A stretch of DNA of 17,798 bases, from NCBI GenBank assembly GCA_947575935.1, contig CANPPM010000016.1:1-17798 (forward strand). Reading direction: 5' to 3'. Shown here piece after piece: positions 1-7,216 of this stretch (position 1 is its first letter; each line of letters begins with the position of its first letter). The stretch is from an uncultured Butyricicoccus sp. (GTDB taxonomy: Bacteria; Bacillota; Clostridia; Oscillospirales; Butyricicoccaceae). Under the pieces are notes generated by a model. That model was given only the letters and a program-made list of their open reading frames with translations, searched no databases and was not told where the DNA came from. Made by a program: the position numbers and the translations under genes.

Positions 1-844
1 TTGGCGCGCTCAAGCAGCAGCAGGATAGAGGCGGCAATGTCGGCATCAGAGACGGTAACCACCTGGTCGACATATTGGTTAATATACTCCATGGTGCATG
101 CGCCGGGGGTACGCACTGCAATGCCGTCGGCGATGGTGCGTACACTCGCGCTCGAAAGGATTTCCGGGTGATGGAAGGAATTTGCAATGGCTGGTGCGCC
201 TTCCGCCTGTACGCCGATGATCTGTACGCGCGGGTTGACCTGCTTGGCGCAGGCTGAAATACCGGAGATCAGTCCGCCGCCGCCCGCCGGGACAAAGATC
301 ATATCGACAAAGGGCAGATCCCGCAGGATTTCAAGGGCGATTGTCCCCTGCCCTGCCATGACGTCTTCGTCGTCAAAGGGGTGGATGAATTCTGCGCCGG
401 TTTCCTGCATGATCTCGCAGGCCTTGGCATAGGCGTCGTCGTAGCATGCGCCCGCAAGCACCACATTGGCGCCGTATCCCTGGGTGGCGGATACCTTTGC
501 GATGGGCGTGGTACGCGGCATCACGATGGTTGAGGGGACGCCGATTGAGCTGGCCGCAAAGGCGACGCCCTGTGCGTGGTTGCCTGCAGAGGAGGCGATT
601 ACCGACGTAAGGCCGCCCTCTTCATGGCGCCCCCCGCCGCCCCGCCGCCCCCTCCCCAGCGCTTCATAATCTGGTTGTAAGCGCCGCGTACTTTGAAGGA
701 ACCGGTTGTCTGCTGGTTTTCATATTTCAGATATACATCCGCGCCCGTCATCTCCGAAAAGGTATGCGAGGAGGAAAGCGGGATGCTGTGGAGCACGTTC
801 TAGAGCCGGGAAGCGGCGTCTTCAAAATCCTTTAGGGTCAGCAT
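1..844 (-). pseudogene. ilvA: Threonine ammonia-lyase (threonine dehydratase), interrupted and cut by window edge
   Basis: PLP enzyme that deaminates threonine to 2-oxobutyrate, feeding isoleucine synthesis or threonine catabolism. Translating the minus strand by hand gives the family's landmarks: TTGSFKVRGAYNQ with the PLP lysine at about residue 51, SSAGNHAQG at about 586-566, and the glycine-rich phosphate loop PAGGGGL near 255-275. The frame stays open from about 625 down to base 1, so the 3' end, including any ACT domain, lies outside the window. The start is ATG at 844-842 with AAAGGAG seven to eight bases upstream. Two lesions are visible. Codon 15 is TAG (802-800). The frame shifts inside a C/G-only tract at 630-657, between YNQIMK and LTSVIASSAG. 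A GTG at 796 could restart after the stop but has no clear ribosome site and would not cure the frameshift. Promoter and ribosome site look intact, so decay is recent or the lesions are sequence errors. Whether this is the biosynthetic (ilvA) or catabolic (tdcB) type cannot be told here. Confidence 0.85.
630..657 (-). repeat. G-quadruplex-like G tract with 8-base tandem repeat
   Basis: On the minus (coding) strand this is four G runs of at least four, separated by short loops (A, then GCGGC/CGGC). The plus strand shows GCCGCCCC twice in tandem at 636-643 and 644-651. The tract lies inside the threonine ammonia-lyase gene exactly where its reading frame changes. From the codon after YNQIMK to the GTA codon of VIASSAG there are 59 bases; taking out one 8-base unit leaves 51, which is in frame. 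Confidence 0.75.
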
Positions 845-888
845 GAAAAAAACTCCTTTTGATTGCCAATCTGTCAATTTTCCAATTC

Positions 889-917
889 AGTTTATCACAG
901 CGGGGGAGAAAATGCAA
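889..917 (-). promoter_or_regulatory. Candidate promoter of the threonine ammonia-lyase gene
   Basis: Minus strand TTGCAT (917-912), a 17-base spacer and TAAACT (894-889), with TGA directly ahead of the -10 box as an extended -10 element. It lies about 45 bases upstream of the ATG at 844. The boxes are not perfect consensus. No T-box leader or other riboswitch is evident between it and the gene. Confidence 0.4.
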
Positions 918-973
918 GAAAAAGTTCCGGCTGCATATCCGCTCCGGGATGCTGCCGGACAGGCTGCCGGGGG

Positions 974-1007
974 AAATATCAAATCCGCCGCCGGAAGGCG
1001 GCGGATT
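974..1007 (-). terminator. Candidate terminator downstream of rnc
   Basis: Perfect 11-base-pair stem (982-992 with 997-1007) and a four-base loop. The minus strand then runs into only a short T-rich stretch (TGATATTT). The hairpin is strong but the T tract is weak. It lies 44 bases past the rnc stop, ahead of the threonine ammonia-lyase promoter. Confidence 0.55.
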
Positions 1008-1050
1008 CGGTGGGGAGTGGCGGCGCAGGCCGCTTGGCCCGGCAGGGGGA

Positions 1051-1728
1051 TTATTTTTTCCCCATCATTTCAAGCGCCTGCCTGGCGGCCATTTGTTCGG
1101 CTTCTTTTTTGCTGCGCCCGCGGCCGCAGGCAAAGACATTGCTGTTGAGCAGCAGTTCCATCGTAAAAATTTTATTGTGGTCCGGGCCCTCAGCGCCTGC
1201 AAGGCGGTATTCCAGCGTCTCCTGACGGTTTTTTTGGACAATTTCCTGCAGCATGGTCTTGTAGTCCTTGAACGCGCCGCCCCTGCGGGCGGCCTCGGCC
1301 TTGCGCGGGACAAACGAGAGGACGAAAGCGCGTGCGGGTTCAATGCCGCCGTCCAGATAGATTGCGCCTAGGATCGCCTCGACCGCGTCTGCCAGGATAG
1401 ACGGGCGCTCCCGTCCGCCGCCCATCTCTTCCCCATGGCCCAGCCGGATTTCCTGATCGATGCCAAGCTCCTTGGCGATCTCGTAAAGCGTCTGTTCGCA
1501 TACAACCGCTGCCCGCAGCTTGGTAAGCTCCCCCTCGGGCAGTTCTGGGAAGTGGTTGTACAGGTAGTCCGCCGACACGAAACCGAGTACGGAATCGCCA
1601 AGAAACTCGAGCCGTTCATTGTTGTGAATGTGTTTGGGGCGCTGCTCGTTTGCATAGGATGAATGCGTTAGCGCCTTTTGAAACAAGCTGTTGTTTTGGA
1701 AGCGGTATCCTATTTTATCCTTCAGCAT
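1051..1728 (-). CDS. rnc: Ribonuclease III
   Basis: Endonuclease that cuts double-stranded RNA, acting in rRNA processing and mRNA turnover in the cytoplasm as a homodimer. The 225 residues match the usual family length. The signature NERLEFLGDSVLG is at 37-49 with catalytic Glu41 and Asp45. The second acidic pair, Asp114 and Glu117, sits in SILADAVEAILG. A double-stranded RNA-binding domain follows at about 154-224, ending in the typical KKEAEQMAARQAL helix. The ATG at 1728 is preceded by AGGAGAGG at good spacing. It lies downstream of acpP, the usual plsX-acpP-rnc neighbourhood, but an intrinsic terminator and a foldable leader (1764-1890) stand between. No clear promoter was found in 1729-1892, so expression may depend on read-through from acpP or on a weak promoter. 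Confidence 0.97.
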   Translation of the reverse strand: MLKDKIGYRFQNNSLFQKALTHSSYANEQRPKHIHNNERLEFLGDSVLGFVSADYLYNHFPELPEGELTKLRAAVVCEQTLYEIAKELGIDQEIRLGHGEEMGGGRERPSILADAVEAILGAIYLDGGIEPARAFVLSFVPRKAEAARRGGAFKDYKTMLQEIVQKNRQETLEYRLAGAEGPDHNKIFTMELLLNSNVFACGRGRSKKEAEQMAARQALEMMGKK

Positions 1729-1763
1729 GTGTCCTCTCCTTTTTTCCTGCTGCTCTGTTCAGA

Positions 1764-1890
1764 GCCCGTTTCGTATGCTTTGAGCGCTCTTTTGACGGCG
1801 CTGCCGCCATCCTGTACCGTTCCCGGTGGGAAATCGCTGCCGCCTGCCGGCAGCAGCATTTGCCGGCAGTTCGCCGGATACGAAACAGGC
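1764..1890 (-). other. Foldable leader upstream of rnc, closed by a 13-base inverted repeat
   Basis: Bases 1764-1776 and 1878-1890 are inverted copies matching at 12 of 13 positions. The one odd pair (1767 with 1887) is C-A in plus-strand RNA but G-U in minus-strand RNA, the sense of rnc. Inside lie a perfect 9-base-pair hairpin (1844-1852 with 1861-1869) and two 4-base-pair hairpins (1797-1808 and 1816-1827). Together they would form a multibranched fold ending 35 bases before the rnc ATG. No known RNA family is recognised. It could also be a palindromic, MITE-like insertion, although I see no target duplication beside it. There is no credible ORF in 1729-2006. Confidence 0.45.
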
Positions 1891-1892
1891 CC

Positions 1893-1926
1893 TAAGAACA
1901 GAAAAGAGCCGAGGCGATGTCGGCTC
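1893..1926 (-). terminator. Intrinsic terminator between acpP and rnc
   Basis: Stem GAGCCGA/TCGGCTC (1920-1926 with 1906-1912), a 7-base loop, then TTTTCTGTTCTT on the minus strand. It is the last and most terminator-like of three hairpins downstream of acpP and should end most acpP transcripts. Confidence 0.6.
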
Positions 1927-1939
1927 AGCTTCTGTCAAA

Positions 1940-1990
1940 GCCCTGCAGCGCAGGGCATGAAACAATGCTGTACGCCCCCGGTAGGGGGCG
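1940..1990 (-). other. Two hairpins just downstream of acpP
   Basis: The first hairpin (1973-1979 with 1984-1990, 7 base pairs, loop of four) starts 17 bases past the acpP stop. The second (1940-1946 with 1950-1956, 7 base pairs, loop of three) is followed on the minus strand by TTTGACAG. Neither has a strong T tract. They may protect the 3' end of acpP mRNA or help termination at 1893-1926. Confidence 0.45.
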
Positions 1991-2006
1991 CGGTAGAGCA
2001 TGGCGG

Positions 2007-2234
2007 TTACGCATCTTCCCCAAGCAGCTCCATCACGTCGCTGACCGTCTTGATCTTTGCGGCGTCCTGCTCGGAAATTTCGCCAATATCAAATTCCTCT
2101 TCGATCGACATCATCAGCTCGACCAGATCGAGCGAGTCGGCGCCCAGATCCTCCACAAAGGTGGTTTCCGGCTTAATGGTTTCAGGCCCAACGCCGAATT
2201 GCTCCGCCAAAATACTGCAAAGCTTTTCAAACAT
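2007..2234 (-). CDS. acpP: Acyl carrier protein
   Basis: Carrier of growing acyl chains in type II fatty acid synthesis. The 75 residues are the standard length, and the protein is acidic throughout, as expected. The phosphopantetheine site is Ser34 in LGADSLDLVEL, followed by the helix MMSIEEEFDI. The ATG at 2234 has GGAGG seven bases upstream. It follows plsX, which uses acyl-ACP as donor, so the pair belongs to one pathway. It has its own near-consensus promoter at 2294-2322, so it can be made independently of the upstream operon. That fits the high ACP demand of cells. Confidence 0.97.
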   Translation of the reverse strand: MFEKLCSILAEQFGVGPETIKPETTFVEDLGADSLDLVELMMSIEEEFDIGEISEQDAAKIKTVSDVMELLGEDA

Positions 2235-2283
2235 GCTTATCCCTCCTGCAAGCTGTCAGTGTTGTGCTGTCACGCAGCCTCTT

Positions 2284-2301
2284 TCTATCATGTATCATAG
2301 A
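2284..2301 (-). promoter_or_regulatory. Imperfect palindrome over the acpP -10 box
   Basis: Minus strand TCTATGATACATGATAGA: two 8-base arms around AC, with 7 of 8 positions inverted. It covers the whole -10 hexamer and the bases just after it, a usual place for a repressor operator. It does not match the FapR box as I remember it; the regulator, if any, is unknown. Confidence 0.35.
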
Positions 2302-2322
2302 ATCTTCTTTCGCGTCTGTCAA
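2294..2322 (-). promoter_or_regulatory. Promoter of acpP
   Basis: Minus strand TTGACA (2322-2317), exactly 17 bases, then TATGAT (2299-2294). It lies between the plsX stop and the acpP ribosome site, about 60 bases ahead of the start codon. This is a near-perfect vegetative sigma-70/SigA promoter. Confidence 0.85.
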
Positions 2323-2343
2323 GAGGGTAAACAAAAATTTTTT

Positions 2344-3363
2344 TCACTTTTCGCCGATTGTCATATATTCCATGTTTGCGGTGATTTCTTCGATCAGCCC
2401 CGACCGGCAGAATTCTATTGCTTGGCGTACCGCGTTCATCGCCGCCGTTTCATTGGACGAGCCGTGCGCTTTGATGACTGGGTGTGCGATACCCAGGAAC
2501 GGTGCGCCCCCGATTTTATCTTGGTCAAACAGGCTGCGGAAATCATCTAGGCCGCGTTTGACCAGTAAATAGCCAAGTTTTGTGCCTGCTGAGCGCAAAA
2601 ATACCTGTTTCAGCTCGGATGAGAGAAACTTTGCCGTTCCCTCAATGGTTTTCAGCATAACATTGCCCGCAAAGCCGTCGCAGACGGCCACGTCGCATGC
2701 CCCCAAGGGAACGTCCCGCCCTTCTACATTGCCGACGAAATTCAGACGTCCAGCCTCCCCGGCTTCCCGGAGCAGGCGGTAGGCTTCCAGCCGGAGCGCA
2801 TCGCCTTTGGTATCTTCGGAACCGTTGTTGACCAAGCCGACACGCGGCCGGTCCACCCCCATGAGCTTGCGCAGATACAGTGAACCCATAAAGGCGAACT
2901 GCAGCAGGTACTCTGCCGTGCATTCGGTGTTCGCCCCCGCGTCAACCAGCAGTACCTGCCCGCCTGCACAGGGCATGACCGGCGCAAGCGCGCCCCGGCG
3001 GATGCCTTTGATGCGTTTACAAAACAGTGTCGCGCCTGCCAGCAGCGCCCCGGTCGAACCCGCCGAGACGATCGCGTCCCCTTCGCCCCGCTGGACCATC
3101 TTGAGGGCGGCAGCCATAGAGGAGCCGGGCTTCTTACGCAGCACCGTTGCAGGGTCGTCGTGCATGTCCACGACATCGGGCGCGTGTACAATGGACAGAT
3201 GCGGTATCCCTTCCGCGCCGTCTGCCCGGAGGATCGCGCGGACACGTTCTTCCTGCCCGACCAGCACGATGTCCTCCCCAAACTGTTTTGCCGCCAGCAC
3301 GCCGCCGCGAACAATGGCCTCAGGCGCATTGTCGCCGCCCATCGCGTCCACTATGATTTTCAT
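2344..3363 (-). CDS. plsX: Phosphate acyltransferase PlsX
   Basis: Peripheral membrane enzyme that moves an acyl group from acyl-ACP to phosphate. The acyl phosphate is used by PlsY in the first step of phosphatidic acid synthesis. The 339 residues are the usual length. It opens with MKIIVDAMGGDNAPEAIVRG, a hallmark N-terminus. Other conserved stretches are SAGSTGALLAGA (about 102-113), LLVDAGANTECTAEYLLQFA, and GACDVAVCDGFAGNVMLKTIEG. The ATG at 3363 overlaps the trmFO stop (ATGA), and AAAGGAG lies inside the end of trmFO, pointing to translational coupling. The downstream acpP gene supplies its acyl donor. No lesions seen. Confidence 0.97.
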   Translation of the reverse strand: MKIIVDAMGGDNAPEAIVRGGVLAAKQFGEDIVLVGQEERVRAILRADGAEGIPHLSIVHAPDVVDMHDDPATVLRKKPGSSMAAALKMVQRGEGDAIVSAGSTGALLAGATLFCKRIKGIRRGALAPVMPCAGGQVLLVDAGANTECTAEYLLQFAFMGSLYLRKLMGVDRPRVGLVNNGSEDTKGDALRLEAYRLLREAGEAGRLNFVGNVEGRDVPLGACDVAVCDGFAGNVMLKTIEGTAKFLSSELKQVFLRSAGTKLGYLLVKRGLDDFRSLFDQDKIGGAPFLGIAHPVIKAHGSSNETAAMNAVRQAIEFCRSGLIEEITANMEYMTIGEK

Positions 3364-4676
3364 GATGCCAACTCCTTTGCGATGCTGTCCACGGCCTCCA
3401 GCGCACGTGCAGAGACCGCCTGGTTTTTTTCCCGCTTGCCGCGTATGCGATAGCCAAGCGCGTCGATGATGCCGAAATTGATGTTCATCGGCTGGAATTT
3501 TGTAACGGTTTCATTTGAGATATAGGCGGCCAGCGCGCCGATTGCGGTTGTAGAGGGGAAGTCGGGCAAAGGGCGGCCCAGCGCCTCGCAGGCGGCGCAC
3601 AGCCCCGCAAGATACCCGGAGGCATTGGATTCCACATACCCCTCTACCCCTGTAAGCTGCCCGGCAAAGCGGATACGGGGGTCGCTTTTCAGCGCATAGG
3701 TCCGGTCCAGCAGGCGCGGCGAATCCAAGAAGGTATTGCGGTGCATGACTCCGTACCGTACAAATTCCGCATTGCGCAGTGCGGGGATCATGGAAAAAAC
3801 CCGTTTTTGCTCGCCGAACTTCAGGTGGGTTTGGCAGCCGACCAAATTGTAGAGGCTCCCCTGGGCGTTGTCCCGGCGCAGCTGCAGGACTGCATAGGGA
3901 TCCTTCCCGGTTTTGGGGTCGGGGAGACCGACCGGTTTGAGGATGCCATAGAGCAGCGTATCATGGCCGCGCCGTGCATTGACTTCGATGGGCATGCAGC
4001 CCTCAAATACTAAGCTGTCCTCAAAGCCGTGTACCTCCGCTTGTTCGGCAGTGGTCAGCGCCTGCCAGAACGCGTCAAACTGTTCGCGGTCCATGGCGCA
4101 GTTGATATAATCTGCCGTGCCTTTGCCGTAACGGGAGGCAAACCAGGCTTGTCCGAGATCGATGCTCTCGGCGGTTACAATCGGCGCGGCAGCGTCATAA
4201 AAATGCAGAAATCCACGGCCGACCAGCCGGTGGATCTCGTTAAACAGCGCATCTGAGGTCAGCGGGCCGGTCGCTGTGATGACGCGCCCTGTCCGGGGGA
4301 GTTCGGTCACTTCCCCATGCCGGAGCTCGATAAGCGGGTGGGCGGCCACATGCGCGGTCACCTGCTGCGCGAAGGCTTCGCGGTCGACAGCCAGCGCGCC
4401 GCCGGCCTCTACCCGGGTCGCGTCCGCACAGCGGACAATCAGCCCACCCAGCCGGCGCAACTCTTCCTTAAGCAGGCCGGCGGCATTGGACAGCTCGTTG
4501 GACCGCAAGGAATTGGAACACACCAGCTCGGCCAGATCGCCCGAATGGTGCGCCGGGGTCATCTTATCCGGTTTCATCTCATGCAGCAGCACCGGAACAC
4601 CGCGCTCGGCGAGCTGCCAGGCTGCCTCGCAGCCTGCCAGCCCTGCGCCGATTACGGTCACAGGCTCTATTGTCAT
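3360..4676 (-). CDS. trmFO: Methylenetetrahydrofolate-tRNA-(uracil-5-)-methyltransferase TrmFO
   Basis: Folate- and FAD-dependent enzyme that makes ribothymidine at position 54 of the tRNA T loop (m5U54). The 438 residues are the expected length. The FAD-binding motif GAGLAG is at 10-15, followed by CEAAWQLAERG. The family block LVCSNSLRSNELSNAAGLLK starts at 51 and holds Cys53; Cys227 lies in FEGCMPIE. In the Bacillus enzyme the matching cysteines (53 and 226) take part in catalysis. The ATG at 4676 overlaps the topA stop as ATGA, and the gene's own stop overlaps the plsX start the same way. The topA-trmFO order is common in Firmicutes, whose TrmFO was formerly called Gid. Confidence 0.96.
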   Translation of the reverse strand: MTIEPVTVIGAGLAGCEAAWQLAERGVPVLLHEMKPDKMTPAHHSGDLAELVCSNSLRSNELSNAAGLLKEELRRLGGLIVRCADATRVEAGGALAVDREAFAQQVTAHVAAHPLIELRHGEVTELPRTGRVITATGPLTSDALFNEIHRLVGRGFLHFYDAAAPIVTAESIDLGQAWFASRYGKGTADYINCAMDREQFDAFWQALTTAEQAEVHGFEDSLVFEGCMPIEVNARRGHDTLLYGILKPVGLPDPKTGKDPYAVLQLRRDNAQGSLYNLVGCQTHLKFGEQKRVFSMIPALRNAEFVRYGVMHRNTFLDSPRLLDRTYALKSDPRIRFAGQLTGVEGYVESNASGYLAGLCAACEALGRPLPDFPSTTAIGALAAYISNETVTKFQPMNINFGIIDALGYRIRGKREKNQAVSARALEAVDSIAKELAS

Positions 4677-7030
4677 TCTTCATTCTCCGTCGTTTGTACA
4701 GCAGTCTGTTCTTCGGCTGCCTTTCGGGTTGCAGCGGCCTTTTTGGTTTTAGGAGCGGCCGCTTTCTTTGCGGTTGCCGCTTTTTTCGTAGAGGCCGCCT
4801 TTTTTGCAGGGCTCTTGCGGGTCGTTTTCTTTTCACCGGCAGCTTCGGCGGCCTCCTTGGCAGCGGCGCGTTCGGCAGCTTTGGCAGCGCGGGCTTCGCG
4901 GCGGATACGGTTCTTTTCAGCTTCCTCGGGGGGCAGCCCTTCTTTGACCAGTTCAGAATAGCCGCAGCCCTCGCGTAGGCAGATGTCACGTACTTCCTTG
5001 GAGTCGCGGTCGGTATGCCGGAACAGGGAGGAGTCACAGGTCGGGCATTGGGTTTTTAGCGGCTTATCCCAGGTCATAAACTGGCAGTTCGGGAAGGTAT
5101 CGCAGGAATAGTAGACATAGCCGCGCGCCGATTTCTTTTTGACCACTTTTGCCCCGCAGACCGGGCAGGCGGCGCCGGTGTCTTCGGTAATTGCCTTCGT
5201 ATTTGAGCACTCTGGAAAGCCCGGGCAAGCGAGGAATTTTCCAAACCGGCCGATTTTAATCACCATATTGCGGCCGCATTTTTCGCAGACGATATCGGTG
5301 ACTTCATCCTCAATTTTGATGCGCTGTTTGTCAAGATCCTTTTCTGCCTGGTCGAGCGCGTGCTCGAAATCGCCGTAGAAATCGTGCAGCAGCTGGATAT
5401 AGTCCAGCTTGCCCGCCTCAACCTCGTCCAGCTTATGCTCCATGTTTGCGGTGAATTCATAATCGGCGACCGAACGGAATTTGTCAACCAGCAGGCCGGT
5501 TACCCCCTCGCCCAGCGGGGTTGGGCGAAGGCTTTTGTTTTCTTTGACGACGTATGAACGGTCCAGGATCGTTGCAATTGTCGGCGCATAAGTCGACGGC
5601 CGGCCGATGCCCTTTTCCTCCATTGTGCGGATGAGAGACGCCTCCGTATAGCGCGCGGGCGGCTGGGTGAAGTGTTGTGCGGGCTCGACCGATTCGGCGC
5701 GCAGAGAGTCATGCTCGGCAAATGCGGGCAGCGGTTTGCCTGCCTCGCCTTTATCAGCGTCGTCGGTACCCTCTTCATAGACCGCAGTAAAGCCCGCGAA
5801 TGCGACCGTATGGCCGGACGCGCGGAAAATATAGCCTTCGCATAGGATGTCGGCTGAGATGGTGTCATAAACAGCCTCTGCCATCTGGCATGCGACAAAG
5901 CGCGACCAGACCAGTTTGTAGAGCTTATATTGGTCTGGGGTCAGGGAACTGCGGATGTCGTCGGGAAGCAGCGCAACATTGGATGGGCGGATGGCCTCAT
6001 GGGCGTCCTGTGCCGCGCCTTTGGTTTTAAATACGCGCGGTTTGCCGGGATAATATTCTTCCCCGTAGCGGCCCCGGATAAAAGCGGCTGCCGCAGTTGT
6101 CGCCTCGTCGGACAGGCGTACCGAGTCGGTACGCATATAGGTGATCAGGCCGGTTGTGCCGACGCCCTCGACGTCGACGCCTTCATACAGCTCCTGCGCT
6201 ACGCTCATTGTACGGCGCGGGGTCATATTCAGCTTGCGGGAGGCCTCTTGCTGGAGCGTTGAGGTGATAAACGGCGCAGGTACCGATTTTTTCTTTTTTC
6301 CGCGCTTGATGGCGCCGACCGTAAATTCATTTCCGGCGACGGCCGCCATCACGGCCATGGCCTGCGCTTCGGTTTTAAGTTCGGCCTTGCCGTTCTGGTC
6401 TCCGTAATAACGGGCGGTGAATTTGCCGCCCGCTGCGGTCTGCAGGCGGGCGTCGATGGTCCAATATTCTTCAGGGACGAACGCGCGGATTTCTTTTTCA
6501 CGGTCGACGACCAGGCGGGTGGCGACCGACTGGACGCGACCGGCAGACAGCCCGCGCTTTACCTTCCGCCAGAGGAAGGGGGACAGGCGGTAGCCGACGA
6601 TGCGGTCTAGGATACGGCGCGCCTGCTGCGCGTCGATCAGGTCGATATCCAGGTCGCGCGGGTGGTCAATGCCGTAACGGACTGCATTTTTCGTGATTTC
6701 ATTAAAGGTCACGCGCTTGGAATTGGAATCTTTCAGTTTGAATAGTTCTTTAATGTGCCAGGAAATGGCCTCGCCCTCGCGGTCCGGGTCGGTCGCGAGA
6801 AATACGAAATCGCTCGCTTTGGCCGCTTTTCGCAATTCGGAAATCAGCTTGTCCTTGCCCTCAATCGGGATGTATTCGGGCTCAAAATCGTGCTCAAGGT
6901 CGACGCCCATGGTTTTGCGGGGCAGGTCGCGCAGGTGGCCCATGGACGCTTTTACCGTATAGTCCGGGCCAAGATATTTTCCAATCGTTTTCGCCTTTGC
7001 AGGGGATTCGACGATCACCAGTTTTGACAT
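4673..7030 (-). CDS. topA: DNA topoisomerase I (type IA)
   Basis: Relaxes negative supercoils by cutting one strand through a 5'-phosphotyrosine link. From the ATG at 7030 it has 785 residues; this start was chosen for GGAGG seven bases upstream and the family N-terminus MSKLVIVESPAKAKTIGKYLG. The frame is open for 43 further codons without a ribosome site. The TOPRIM domain covers about 1-115 with DPDREGE at 81-87. LSAGRVQSVATRLVVDRE is near 161-178 and the active Tyr298 sits in GLITYMRTDS. Three C-terminal four-cysteine zinc modules follow: Cys582/585/602/608, Cys622/625/643/649 and Cys662/665/684/689. Last comes a basic, alanine-rich tail of about 80 residues, with KKAA-type repeats and an acidic end. 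Transcription probably continues from dprA. Confidence 0.97.
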   Translation of the reverse strand: MSKLVIVESPAKAKTIGKYLGPDYTVKASMGHLRDLPRKTMGVDLEHDFEPEYIPIEGKDKLISELRKAAKASDFVFLATDPDREGEAISWHIKELFKLKDSNSKRVTFNEITKNAVRYGIDHPRDLDIDLIDAQQARRILDRIVGYRLSPFLWRKVKRGLSAGRVQSVATRLVVDREKEIRAFVPEEYWTIDARLQTAAGGKFTARYYGDQNGKAELKTEAQAMAVMAAVAGNEFTVGAIKRGKKKKSVPAPFITSTLQQEASRKLNMTPRRTMSVAQELYEGVDVEGVGTTGLITYMRTDSVRLSDEATTAAAAFIRGRYGEEYYPGKPRVFKTKGAAQDAHEAIRPSNVALLPDDIRSSLTPDQYKLYKLVWSRFVACQMAEAVYDTISADILCEGYIFRASGHTVAFAGFTAVYEEGTDDADKGEAGKPLPAFAEHDSLRAESVEPAQHFTQPPARYTEASLIRTMEEKGIGRPSTYAPTIATILDRSYVVKENKSLRPTPLGEGVTGLLVDKFRSVADYEFTANMEHKLDEVEAGKLDYIQLLHDFYGDFEHALDQAEKDLDKQRIKIEDEVTDIVCEKCGRNMVIKIGRFGKFLACPGFPECSNTKAITEDTGAACPVCGAKVVKKKSARGYVYYSCDTFPNCQFMTWDKPLKTQCPTCDSSLFRHTDRDSKEVRDICLREGCGYSELVKEGLPPEEAEKNRIRREARAAKAAERAAAKEAAEAAGEKKTTRKSPAKKAASTKKAATAKKAAAPKTKKAAATRKAAEEQTAVQTTENEE

Positions 7031-7216
7031 AGTGTTCCTCCAAAAATAATCTATGGGCGTATCCCGTCTGGACGTCTGCGAGAGAGCGCGTTTATCGAAT
7101 CCGCTCTCAGTCGGGGATGCGCCGTAAGGCCCGCCGGGAGGCCAGCGGCCGCCAGGCATCCGGACAAGCCGGGGCCGGTAAAACGGGTGCAGGGGGTGCT
7201 TCCGTCCGGGATGCAG
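7031..7216 (-). other. dprA-topA spacer with hairpins
   Basis: 186 bases with no convincing gene or promoter. Two bases after the dprA stop, a long interrupted stem can form: 7156-7165 with 7204-7214 (10 pairs, one bulged base), extended by AAGC/GCTT at 7166-7169 with 7198-7201. A second hairpin pairs 7082-7088 with 7102-7108, about 50 bases ahead of the topA start. Neither is followed by a T run on the minus strand, so they look like spacer structures in a dprA-topA transcript, not terminators. Confidence 0.4.

Noticed and set aside
845..1050. T-box leader ahead of the threonine ammonia-lyase gene
   Set aside because: No conserved T-box sequence or antiterminator was seen, and the gap is too short after allowing for the rnc terminator.
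1678..2550. 290-codon plus-strand open frame
   Set aside because: It runs opposite rnc, the acpP region and plsX, shows no family motif, and is a by-product of GC-rich coding on the other strand.
2807..3469. 220-codon plus-strand open frame
   Set aside because: Antisense to plsX and trmFO, with low-complexity Ser/Pro/Arg composition and no ribosome site.
4317..4961. 214-codon plus-strand open frame with a hydrophobic-looking end
   Set aside because: Antisense to trmFO and topA. The Ala/Phe/Leu-rich stretch is the mirror of the Lys/Ala tail of TopA.
7031..7159. 43-codon N-terminal extension of topA
   Set aside because: The canonical MSKLVIVESPAKAKTIGKYLG start at 7030 has a strong ribosome site; the extension has none.
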